Assembly (NCBI GenBank): GCA_026261815.1
Contig: JAMPIT010000269.1
Span: 1,676,501 to 1,740,500 of the forward strand
Length of the DNA: 64,000 nucleotides
Direction: 5' to 3'
From: Monarcha castaneiventris obscurior
Taxonomy: Eukaryota > Chordata > Aves > Passeriformes > Monarchidae
Positions 50,289 to 61,492 of the stretch are shown here, piece by piece. The translations under genes were made by a program, and so were the position numbers. Every line of letters begins with the position of its first letter. Position 1 is the first letter of the stretch. The notes beneath the pieces are model-generated. The model was given only the letters and a program-made list of their open reading frames with translations, was not told where the DNA came from and made no database searches.

Positions 50289-53200
50289 AGTTTTCCCCAC
50301 TGTGAAAACAGAAGGATGTGCCCATCTGATTTGCAGGGCAGAGGCTGTGAAGGGTATCACAGTCACCAGGGAGAACATAGTTCCAGACTCTTACTTTTGC
50401 AGATGAGACACACTCATTTTAATACCCTGGATTTATGGAGCGAGCATGCCTGGCACTGCAGGCGCCCACCACACACAGCACGTGGGGACAGTGGGAGGCA
50501 AATTCCTGCACGGGCAGGAACGGCTTCCTGAAAGCAGCGGCTGCAGGAGAGGGAATACCAAAGGGAGCTGGATGGGTTCGTCTTCAGTCAAAGGTTGTTC
50601 ACGGCCTCAGGGGAGGCAGTGGGCAATGAACAAGTGGCCCAGGCCAGGGTCAGAGCAGAGGAGCAAGGCAAGGATCAGAGCATGGCAATAAACAGGGGAA
50701 GGAGAAATCGGGGGGACACAGACCCCTGCACACTACAGGATGGGAAGACGATCCCCAACACAGCACCAGGCACACGTGCCTGGGAGTCTGATGCAAAGTC
50801 AGGCTCAAACCAAACTGTCTCCCCACTCTGAAATCCAGTAATGCTGGAAAGAAGGTGGATTTCCCTTATCTTTGTGCACACTATCCCCAGGCAAAGCCAC
50901 TTCAGAATGCAGACTGACAGTTCTGGAAGCCCAGGTTGTAGGTGAGCACACTCTTGTTTTTGCTACCAGATACCTGGGGCCTCACCTCAGTGGTGAAATG
51001 GACTTTAAATCACCCTCCATCACACAAACATTAGAAAGAAAAGACTTCACCAGCAAATTTTCCATTTCCAGCTTAATCTGCTTGACAGCAGTTTTGCAAA
51101 CTACCTGAGCTTCATGATCCTGCTTGGCTCTTTAGCTGTAAAAAAATAAGTGCTAAGGAGCATTTAAGCCATGCAACTAAGCCTCCAAAACTGACAAACT
51201 CTTTAGAGATGCCACCTGGAGTCTCAGATACTTCAGTGCTAAGAAGGGCAGATCAGACAATATTTGCAATGATGCAGCTGCCATTCAGGGAAGAGCTGGT
51301 TCTTAAATTTTTCCTCACATTTTTTTGGGATTATATAGTTCCCAGGAGCATCCCATGCTCACTGGCAATAAATGGCAGCATCGGCACAAGAAATGTTGGA
51401 AATACTGTTGAAAACTCTGCTTTTGCTCTATCCCAGCACCCTGCAGGGCTCAGGAATATATTTCCCGGCCCTGAGCTGGGCTAACTTTGGAACAACCCAA
51501 AACACATCAAAACAAGAAGCTGTAAAGCAGCAGCTGTGATTGATTAATCACAGTAGTGAAGCTGAAGGGTTTGATCATTTTCATAAGCTCTTTAAAATCT
51601 TATTCTCCAAAGAAGGAGAGGTTACCACAGGCACGGAACAAAGCAAATCACAAACTGGAGCTGATTTCTTCCTGGAAAGGCTCTGGCCATGCTGTGTTGC
51701 CTCCGACAATGCCTCTGGATGCAGGAGATCAGGACAGATGAGTGAACTTGCCAGGCTGGCTGGGGAAGAAATGCTCTGATAACATCTTGGGCCAGTTTTC
51801 CAGACATTCCAGTGCCACCTGCATGGCATTCCGCTCCCAGCACTCACAGCCTGGCTCTGCACACACCCCAAGCCCGATGGATGCAGCACCCTGGGCCAGC
51901 CAGGCTGTCCTGCACCTTGGAGCAGCCTGGTCAGGCCAGGTGCAGCCCATGGCCAGCAGCAAGCACTGCCCGTGTGACCGCTCTGCTCTCACAGCTCATT
52001 GCTGCATGCCCTCACTGCCAGGACCCGGCAGGACACACAGATGGATAATCTCCAATTCTCCCTGGGTCTGGGCTACTCTGCCTAGAGAAGGAGGCACTGA
52101 TCTCCCTCCCTCACAGCAGACGTCCACAGCCTTTCAGCTGAGGGAGGAATTGAATTTCCCATCAAACCTCCTCGTTCAGAGGAAGCTCACCCTTCCTCTC
52201 ATACACATTATGGCTATGAATTATTTCAGATTCCTTGTATTTTTATAGGAACACCACATTTTTTCCTTCCATAAGAAAAAATCTATTTCTCTCTAGTTTT
52301 ACTCTGGTGGGCAGTCACATTGATTAACTTGACTCCTCCACCAGCTCTGTTTCCTCCCAAAAGCCAAGCTAAGCACTGCCCATGGCAAGAATATGGTCCA
52401 GTAACCATCACCTCACAAGGCTTCTCAGCAAAATATTTTTCAATCACAGATTATATATGGACCTGTTATCTGGTCGTAAATTAATTTACATTAATTAAAC
52501 ATCAGGGTGTGCAGTGAGCCAAACCCCCACAGCAGGCCCAAATGCACAGCCCATACCCAGCACAGCAGCATTGTGGGGGTTCCCCACATGGGATCCCCAG
52601 CCTTGGGGCAGCAAGGAGCCCAGAGCACAACAGAGAACCAGGCTGTGCAGGATTATCCATCTGCCTTTGTGTAAAAGCTCTTAACCCCCCTTTCCCCAGG
52701 GAAGAAAAAGAGAAACCGACTTCTTTAAAGCCATTTTCTTAATCAGCAGCCATGGCACAGGTTGGGCATGGCAAAGGCACCACTGGACAGGAAATAAGCA
52801 AAGGGAAATTAATACTTGGGGTTTTCAGGAGCCAGGGGCAGGCCCAGCTCCTGTGTGCGTTCACAGCCCAGTGCCTGCACATCAGAGCCCACCAAAGGAC
52901 ACTGCAAAACCTGCCCAAGCACATCAGCACCAGGACTGGCAGTAGATCACCTTTTCAGACAGAGGGGGATTGCTGCAAGGAGCTGCATCTTGCACTTTAA
53001 AAATCTCTTTTCTATCTCATTCCAGTAAAACAACTGACACGTGGTGAATGCCACATACTCCAGGGGACATCATTCCAGGCCTTCCCCTGGAACAATCCAA
53101 TGTCAGCCTGTGGATTCAGAGTGAATTCTGAGGAGAGGAGAAATTATGCTTCACCGTGCAGCATCTGGTGTTCCTGATGGCATTTTCTATTTCCCCTCCC

Positions 53201-55777
53201 TCCCTTGGCCTATACAGTGCTCTCCAGGCTCCATTTCCTGCACTCTCAGGCATGGGGGAATGAAGAGGAGATGAAACAAGGGCACAGTTACTTGCCCATT
53301 GTTTATCAGACAAGCATCCTTGCAGCAAACCCTGCCTGAACTGAGACCTCATTTCCAACACGATGTGGAACAAACAGAGCAGCCGCTGCCACTGGTGCAA
53401 CTGGCTGTGGGCAGATGAAAGCTACCTCCAGTTCTATGCCACTCCCAAATCCAATTCCTGTTTCCATTAAGAGCAGAGATGGCAGATTGATGCAGAGCAC
53501 AAAGCAGCACTGGCACTGGGCACAGCAGCTCCTGGGCTTATCTGGAGGAAAGAGACAGAGGCTTGAGAAAACTTAGCATTGGAGTTCCCAAATGCTGTGG
53601 CCATGAGCACATGTGGGGCTGCCCAGGTGTGATACAGCAAGGAGCCCACACACCCCCGTGCCCAGAGAGCTGCTGCCAGCAGCCCTGGGCAGTCCCTGTG
53701 CCTTTGTGACAGCCACTTTTCCGATTCTCCTCTGTGGCACGAGGCACTTTGGACTTCTCCTTTCCTGATATTCAGCAGTGAAATCAGAGCAGGCAGCAGC
53801 AGATTCTTTGCAAAACAACATTTGCTGAAGGTGTTTAAAATATTCTGTGCCTCTTCACCGAGGTTTGTGGGTCCCTGTCCTGGGGTCATCCTGCCAGCTC
53901 GTGCTGCTTGAAACAACCTGAAGGACCCTGGCTCCATCACAGTGCTAAATATGCCCTCGGGATGTCCCTAGATAAGTTACTTTGATTTCATCAGCTCATC
54001 CCCAACTGCAGTTTTTAATCCTCAGGATAACAAAAGGCTGATCCGCAGCCACCTCCCAGGATCTCGGGCTCTGGTAAAGCATCGTTAGCTCTGTGCTAGA
54101 ATTGCAGCACCCAGGGAGCTTGAACAAAGAGCCCCAGGCAGTCCCAGCCTGAAACACTGGGAACAATGCCATCGTTCCCAGAGAGGGGAAGATGTTTGGA
54201 AATGCAATTTCCGAGGTCACCTTTTATGATCCAGACACACCATAGGCGCACCACAGAGCCTGAGCGCTCCTTCTGACAGCCAAAGCCAGCGCTGGGACTT
54301 CCCGCAATGCCGAAACTGCGGGTGCCCCATTTCCAACAGGTCCTCTCCCTCCTCCCCGTTGCCCACCTCAGCGGCAGCAGAAGGGAGCAGCTGCCCACCA
54401 GGCCTCTCTGAGAGGGATTTCAGTCCCGTTCCCGAGGAGGGCACGGCTTGGTCCGCTAATCTCAGAGGCTAAAATAATTTTATGCTTTCTTTGAGAAATC
54501 ATTCCAGCAAAGCCTGGAAGATGCAGCGAGCCCAGACAGAAACATATTTCCCTTGTGGTTATGCTGCTGCCTGACTGCCAGCACACAGACAGGCTATTTG
54601 TGCCTCACTAGGCAAAACCTAGTGAAGTGTTTAACTTGACAACGGGAGCGTTTCTCTGAACGATGCCACCTCAGCTGACCCCAGCACATCTCCACGGCTC
54701 CCCCAGCACCTCGCCAGCATCCACCTCTGCAGCTGCCTGCAGCGCTCTCCTTCCAAGCAGTGGTTGCCTCTGCTCCAGCTCCGCAGGCTCCTTGCGCGGT
54801 GTCCAACATCCAGCAGTTGTCCACTGCAGCCTCTTTTGCTGCTTCGGAAAGTTCGGAGTTCCTCCCACCCCTCTTACAGCAGCTGGGCGGGCACCAAGGT
54901 GAAGCTCAGGCACTGGGAGATGATTGAACCCCTCAAGTGGAAATGTTGACTCCTGTACAGGAAAAACATGGACTTTAGCCCAAGCTGAGCTGCCTGCTGG
55001 AAGCCTGTAAATAGCAGCTTCCCTTGCCTGTAACTCACTGAGCATCTCCAGTGCCCCGGTTTCTCCTCTGGCTCGGAGACTCGGGGACCAACCTCAGCCC
55101 ATGCCACCAGCATCAATCTGGAGGCAGAGAGCAGTATCACACCAAATGAGCAGGTACAGCTGCCTCTGGAGTCCGCAGGGGGGAAGAGAGTTGAGTAAAG
55201 GGCTCTTACCAGCCAAAGCATCTCAAAAACTCCCTGATGGCTCAGTCCAGGCGTGAGGAGGGGGAGGTGGGATGCGGGTGCAATCTGCCAGCCCTGAGCA
55301 GCAGTGCAGACATGGAGGGGTGCTCCCAGTTTGCTTTACCTGCCCTCTGTTGCTGCAGCGCTGCCGGCACAGGAAATGGCCGGGGCTTTGGGCAATCAGG
55401 CCAGCCCAGAGGGTGATTATCTCGGTCAGAGGAGACAGTTTGCACTGTCTCCATACGGTCAGAAGGGGAAGTTCCCTCCTGGAAGCAAATTACCTACTTG
55501 ATTTGGGCCCCACAACACACATGGCATCAGGAGCAATTTCCATACCCACCCTAGCCCCATGTGCAGGGCTTTCTACCTTGCTATAAATAGTTTCTAGCAC
55601 TGCTGAGCAAGGATTAATGACTTTTCTAATTATACCACCATTAGCTGGTGACAGGGGAATGATACTGTGCAGATGTCTGAGCCCACTCACCCAGCACGGC
55701 TGGATTGCACTGTGCAGAACATATCTGTATGTCACCTCATAATTTCAAAGAATATCAAGTCACAAGTGCAGGAAGGC

Positions 55778-55807
55778 AAAAAAAAAAAAAAAAACCCCAA
55801 AAAAACA
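55778..55807 (+). repeat. Homopolymer A run
   Basis: Seventeen A, then four C, then a further A run of nine. It could be a simple repeat or the tail of an unrecognised retroposed sequence; no parent sequence is identifiable upstream. Confidence 0.8.
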
Positions 55808-57671
55808 GGGTCTTTCTTAATATTAAATAAGAGATGTCTGGAAACCATACGTACTCCAAGTTCCTAAAAGGATCCCCATCAGCCTTGGGTGGCATCTCAC
55901 AGAGCTGCAATTCCATGTAAACATTACCTGTGATTTGTTCCATCTCACAGTACCATTCTGGAGTGCACAGACCTCTTTCATATTGGCTTCCTGATTACCC
56001 TTGATTTTAAATTGGATTGCCTTATTTACCAGGCAACTGCTTGCTTTGTCCTACTGAAAAGGGGTATTTTTCACATGGCCTGCCCTGTCAGGATGCCTGC
56101 ACCATCACACTGTCACACATCACTCAGCCACTCATGGCAGTCCTGGCAGACCCAAGCTGGAAACCAGCTGTCCTTTGTCCAAACAATTCTTTTCCATATG
56201 ACTCGCTAATAATGTACTCAAGAATTTCTGTAAAAGGCCTCTTACTTCAGAAAATGCAAATGATAAGAAAGCACATCATGCAACACCTGATGGAGGTTTC
56301 AGCCCACCTTCTGTGGTTTAAGTTTTCCCATTTATGACAGCATGAACAAGGTGCAGTTTTGGAGGGGAGTACAGTATTTCAGTGCCAAAATAACTTTCTT
56401 TTTCTGAACAGTGGATGGATATGGCAATAAACATTTTCTCCTGAGGCCATGGCAGGTGCATCATTTGCCTGGGAAAATTACTGGAAAACTTAACAGCCAA
56501 GGAGCAGTTAGCTCAGCAATGCAGCACTGCAGCTTCCATCTGCAGGACCCCGGCAACGTGTCAGGGGACCCCAGCTCCTCACTGTAGCCCAGGCTCCAAG
56601 ATCTGGATTTTCCATCCACTGTGCAGAGGCTGAGCCCCTCTCAGCAGGCTCTACTGGGCTTCTGACAGAGCTGTTCTTTGCAAAAGCCGTCAGAAGGGAA
56701 GAGATCAAGGAGGTTCTTTTGCCCAGTCATTTGGAAACAATCAAAGGTGCTCCTTGCAGCAGACATCTGTGTGGGGTCCCGTTTATGAAGACAACAATTC
56801 CATTAGTTCCACAAGGCAGTACCTGTGTTCTGCAAAGCAGGTTAAAGGAACTGTCGTGGGTTTCAGACATGGTCACAGGGAAGTGGTCCCGAGGTCTGTG
56901 TGCCTGGCTCCCACTGGGCATTGCCCACCAGCACCCCCAGAGTGACCCAGCAGCCCAGTGTGATACCAGGACGGCTGCGCTGCTCTGCCCTGGAGCCAGG
57001 CAGGTGCAGGGAGCCATCACCTGTCTTGCACTGCTGCCTTCCCTGCCCCTTTCCCCGGGAATCTGCAGTGCACAGCCCTGGCCCCCATCACCATATGGCA
57101 GCTCCTGTCCTCTGGCTCTGAAGCATCGCTTCATTTCTGTTCCACCGCCAACCTTGTCAGAGTGCTCCAGAAACCACTGTCGCTATTTTTAGAGGGTTAA
57201 CAAATACCTCTAGGAAAAAATAATCCACTGGTACGTGACTCCCTTTCAGTCCAGCATTCAACAAACGGCCACAGCATCAGTACAGTAGCTGTAAAGATGA
57301 AACGAGACTGATGAACTCTGTCTACCCTCTCCCACCTGCCCACAGTGAAGGAACATGAGAAAACAGCCAACCTTGTCTTTGGTTGCCAAGGTTTCTCATT
57401 TTTATGTATAGTTACATATATTTATAGTGCCCTTTGCTATCAAAAATGAGCAAAGGGAACAGCAGATAAGACAGCCCAGCAGGATTGTTTCTCAACAGAA
57501 TGTTTTTCACTTTTCCACGAGGCGTCAGCAGCTCTTTAAAGTCTTTTTATTACATTCTGCATTAGATGCAAAACCATATTTCAAAGACGCTTTAACTTTG
57601 AAAAAGAAAAATGCAGATTCTGTACTGTGCCACCTGCAAACATGGAGGCATGACCCACATTAGAGAAGCTT

Positions 57672-57709
57672 GGGAGGGAAGAAGGCAGGGAAGGAGGGAG
57701 GGAGGGAGC
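57672..57709 (+). repeat. GGGA-rich purine tract
   Basis: A purine-only stretch with three consecutive GGGA units after related GGGAA and GGCAGGGAA units. It is a short imperfect microsatellite. Confidence 0.75.
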
Positions 57710-58489
57710 TTTGTGGATGAGACCAGGCCGTTTAAAACACTTCAAAAATAAAAACTCATGGGGAAATCGCTGCCTTCCTAATTACAGCATTTAGGGGAGC
57801 TCCTCACCCTCTCCCTAGTGGGGCTGGAGAGGTCTCAGGCACCCCACATTCTGTATTTAAAGTTATGTAGCAAAAATTACCCAGCTTGGATTTTCTGTTA
57901 AATAAAACCAACAAAGCTTCCATTATGTTTTTTTCTTTCTTAATTAGTTTGTTAGACTACAAGTTACGAATCAAAAGTCTTCTCATCTCCACTCCTTCCA
58001 GCTCAGAGACTGTTATGAATTCCTGAATTTTCTGGGGATTGACTTTCACTTTTTTAAAGTATGAAAATCTTTAACAGCCACAAGCAATTAGTGAAAGGAA
58101 TAAAGCGGCAGCTCGTATGTCCAGATTAGTTATGCCACAGAGAGGCACTGACCTCATTAGGCCAGACTGGGAACTCTGACAACTGTGCTCAGTCCCAGAA
58201 ACCGGGACAGGTGCAGAATTCAGCAGCGATTTCTCACTGGCACCAATTGTGTTATCTGTTGTTACCTGGGCAGGGGAAAAGCAAAGCACTGCTGCTGCTT
58301 TTTAGGCTTATCCTTTAAAAAATACGGTATTTAGGGCAAATGGATCTTGCCAAGATTCACTTCAGAGTGGCAATTAAAAATAATAAAATATACTACAAAT
58401 ATATTGTATATGTATACAGATGATATACAAATGCATTATAAATAACGAAAATAATGACGCTTGACAAAGACAGGAAGCTGAGGTGAGCA

Positions 58490-58775
58490 GGAGCGGGGAA
58501 GCCCCGCTCCCGGAGCCCGGTGGAGCCCCGCACCGGCCCCCGGTGGGAGCCCCGCTCAGCGCCCCCGGTGGGAGCCGCTCAGCGCCCCCGGTGGGAGCAG
58601 CTCCCGGCCCCCGGTGGGAGCAGTTCCGGCCCCCGGTGGGAGCAGCTCCCGGTCCCCGGTGGAGCCCCGCTCCGGCCCCCGGTGGGAGGAGCTCCCGGCC
58701 CCCGGTGGAGCCCCGCTCCGACCCCCGGTGGGAGCAGCTCCCGGCCCCCGGTGGAGCCCCGCTCCGCGCCCCCGC
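58490..58775. repeat. 23-bp GC-rich minisatellite, about 11 copies
   Basis: Each unit opens with CCCCGGTGG and is about 23 bp. Two main variants are seen: one with GGGAGCAGCTCCC, which can fold into a small stem, and one with GGAGCCCCGCTCC. The last six units alternate the two variants, forming a 46-bp higher-order repeat. Long apparent open frames on both strands come from the repeat. Confidence 0.92.
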
Positions 58776-59005
58776 GACGCCGTTCCCGGGACAAAGGCGC
58801 CACCGCGCGGCTCCGGGACAAATCCCGGGATCCCCAGCAGAACGGGGGCACGGAGACCCCCCTGCCCCGGGGCCGCCGCGCAGCACAGCGGGGCCCGCCC
58901 GGGCTGGGCGCTCCCGCCGCCGTCAGCAGGAGGCACCACAGCCTAAGGGAGATGGAAACCTGCAAAAACCCCGCTCCTCCTCGGAGCCGCAGCCTCCAGA
59001 GTAGG
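58776..59005. promoter_or_regulatory. CpG-rich block next to the minisatellite
   Basis: About 230 bp of GC-rich, CpG-dense unique sequence continuing the minisatellite, with GCGCCACCGCGCGG and GGGGCCGCCGCGCAGC. It could be a second CpG island, an alternative upstream promoter or simply GC-rich repeat flank. No gene can be tied to it. Confidence 0.35.
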
Positions 59006-59149
59006 GGACGGGGATGCTTCGCCACTCGCCACTCGACTCACCCTACTCTCCCCTCAGAAGCAGCTTCGGGAACAGAAAAAGCCTCTGGCACTAGCTCTGG
59101 GGCTTCGTGACTCCCCGGAACAGTGCGCCCTAGGTTCTTGCAGGACATG

Positions 59150-59505
59150 AAATCGTGGAATCACAGAAACGGGATCGCAGCATCATGGAATCAGAGAAGC
59201 ATTTAGGCTGGAAAAGACCCTTAGGACCAGCAAGTCCAAGCATTACCCCAGCACTGCTGAGCCCACCACTGAACCCTGTCCACAGGCACCACAAGTGGCA
59301 AACCAAGTTTCCAGTCTCTGTGATGCTTCTCCACAAAGCTCCCAGGGATTTGAGAGTCGGGGTGCTGGGCAGGCTGGTGAGCACCAATGTCCCAGCCCTA
59401 AAGCTATCCAAGTCAAAAGCTGAGGTGTAATCCCAGGCAAACCACCTTTGACAGCTCATAGGCTTCCCTGCTGTTAGACAATTCCTCCTCCTCTCCATGC
59501 CTTAA
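59150..59505 (-). mobile_element. CR1-type retroposon fragment, minus orientation
   Basis: Begins on the plus strand with repeated GGAATCACAG/GGAATCAGAG motifs, the reversed tail. It continues with GCATTTAGGCTGGAAAAGAC, AGTCCAAGCATTACCCCAGC and AGCCCACCACTGAACCCTGT. This is the common avian interspersed sequence I associate with CR1 in reverse. About 350 bp, diverged and non-coding. The subfamily is uncertain, and an LTR origin is not fully excluded. Confidence 0.8.
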
Positions 59506-61310
59506 ACAGGGAAAAATGTATTTTGGAGGGTCAAGTGTAAACCAGTGGGTTTGGGGCATTCTGCTTTGGAGCAGTACCAGCTGCATGCTGCCCCTTCCCC
59601 TGGCAGCTCACCCACAGCCCAGCACCTACTCCTGGCCAACCAGCCCTCCACCAGGCTGGGAGAAGTATCTCTGAGCCCCGGGATTGCTCCTGTTCCCAGC
59701 TCCAGCAGCACTCATAGCTGTTTTTTCCCAGCACAGGTACTGCAGGAGGAGCTCCTCTTATTCATAAAGTAAGGTGATCTGCAGGGAATTAACTTTGGAC
59801 CCCATCCCAAAGCTGAAAGAAAGAGCAGATCAAATTCTGTGCCACTCTGGAAGACACAACAGTGCTTTTCTGAGAGTGAACTGAAGAAATTTCGGTATCT
59901 GCAGGCAAACAATGAACCTCTTTCATATTGTACAGGATTCTGTTTGTCTTCCTATTAATTCAGTCATCTAATTGCAGACAATCTGGTTTCTAGGCTGTAA
60001 TCTGATATTTGCACAAAAGTGATACAAGTATCTTGCCACTGAATCCTTTTTACTCGGAGGAAACAGTTCAGGTATTGAGAGATGCTTATCAAAGAGCAGG
60101 AGCTCTGCATTCCCAGCTGGAGCTAAGGTATGCTGCCTCAAGGAGAAGGACCTTGTTGGGGAAAAGCATGTGTGCCCACCTGGATAAGCCAAGGATGCCC
60201 TTCTCCTTCCCAGAAGTATTTAAACCTGCACCACAGAGGTGCAGCAAGAGCTAAAGGACCAATACAAGGGCACTTAGGAGAAGCCCCAGGCAAGACAGGA
60301 TGACTACAGATGACAGAGAAGGTGTAATCACAGAAAACAAGGAGCTCCAAGGATTAGATGTGACTCGTGAAATATTGTATAGGGATTTTGGAAGTGACTC
60401 GAGTTCTCAGTTGGACCAATCTGTTTGCTCCTGCTAGATACCTGTATCACTTCCATCGATAACTGAAGGGCCACTGAAGAAAAACAGGGTGGAAAAATGA
60501 AACTCTGTTTCAGTTCTCCCACTGTACAGACTTCTCCATCTCGAAGATTTTCTAAGGCAGAAAGCCCTAGTTTCACAAGAGAGGGGAAGTGTTTGGGGCA
60601 CAAAGGTCAGCAGAAACAATGCAAAACGTTAGAGCCATAAACAGAGCAAGAGAGTCCCCGGCTCCACTGTGCTGGGACTCTCAACCGCTCTGCCAAGAGA
60701 GAAACAATGGCTTGTACCTCGCCAGCACAGCACAAATTCCAGACTGCCATCTGGGACTTCCAGACTGCCATTCCCTGTGCTGCCAAGTGCCAATCACGGA
60801 GCCAGGCTGATCCACTGGGAACACACCATCCCTGCAGGAGAACGAGCACAACACACGGTTCCCGACTGCGGGGGGGCCAAGGAGCTGCGCGTCTGGTCCC
60901 GTCTGGGTTGTTATGCGGTCATCTCCAGTCATGTGTTCCAGCAGCTCTACTGGGACAAACCGGGAATTCCTCCTCAGCTAAAGCAAGGAGGGAGTGTTTT
61001 GCACAGGGAAAGCACCTGGTGTACTCATCTCTGCCACACTTACCTCGGCAGACACCCCATCCAAGCACACAGTTTCCCAGTCCTGGCTGAGCACAGAAAT
61101 ACCCTGTCCTGAGACCTGCATGTTGTCTGGACAAACCAAAGGGTGTGGACAAACCACAGTGCTCCTTATTCAAGCAGGAGCTTTGCTTTCAGACGCTTCC
61201 AACGAGGAAGTTCAAAGAGATCAGCAGCAATGCTGCAGCAGCCAGGCCATTCTGCCAGCCCTGTCCCGGCTGCTCCCCACAGCCCTGCACCAGTGCCAGC
61301 CAAGTGCAGG
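59506..61310. other. Flank, no gene recognised
   Basis: Unremarkable sequence with short open frames only. One 14-mer, TTCCAGACTGCCAT, is repeated at 60737 and 60758 (21-bp period, two copies). Confidence 0.6.
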
Positions 61311-61311
61311 G

Positions 61312-61492
61312 TCCCTGCACCACATCCCTGCACCGCGTCCTTGCTCCACATCCCTGCACCGCATCCCTGCACCACATCCCTGCACCTCGTCCCTGCACCT
61401 CGTCCCTGCCCCTCGTCCCTGCACCACATCCCTGCACCGCATCCCTGCACCTCGTCCCTGCACCGCATCCCTGCACCGCGTCCCTGCACCGT
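61312..61492. repeat. 13-bp minisatellite, about 14 copies
   Basis: Units of the form TCCCTGCACCGCA with variants CCACA, CCTCG and CCGCG at the 3' part. Because 13 is not a multiple of three, all three frames stay open and give the same 13-residue pattern, explaining the overlapping repetitive ORFs on both strands. No coding function is suggested. Confidence 0.93.

Larger units (their letters stand above)
50289..58489. other. Upstream flank, no gene recognised
   Basis: About 8 kb of mixed-composition DNA with many short overlapping open frames and none with recognisable domains. It includes an A17 run at 55778-55794, a GGGA-rich purine tract around 57672-57709, and a very AT-rich patch at 58373-58457 directly before the GC-rich minisatellite. 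A neighbouring gene such as SFRP1, expected upstream by human synteny, was not found. Confidence 0.6.

Noticed and set aside
57381..57394. X-box-like GTTGCCAAGGTTTC
   Set aside because: The right arm has two mismatches and there is no supporting context.
58374..59110. Repetitive open frames up to 196 codons on both strands
   Set aside because: Generated by the 23-bp minisatellite and GC-rich flank, not by a gene.
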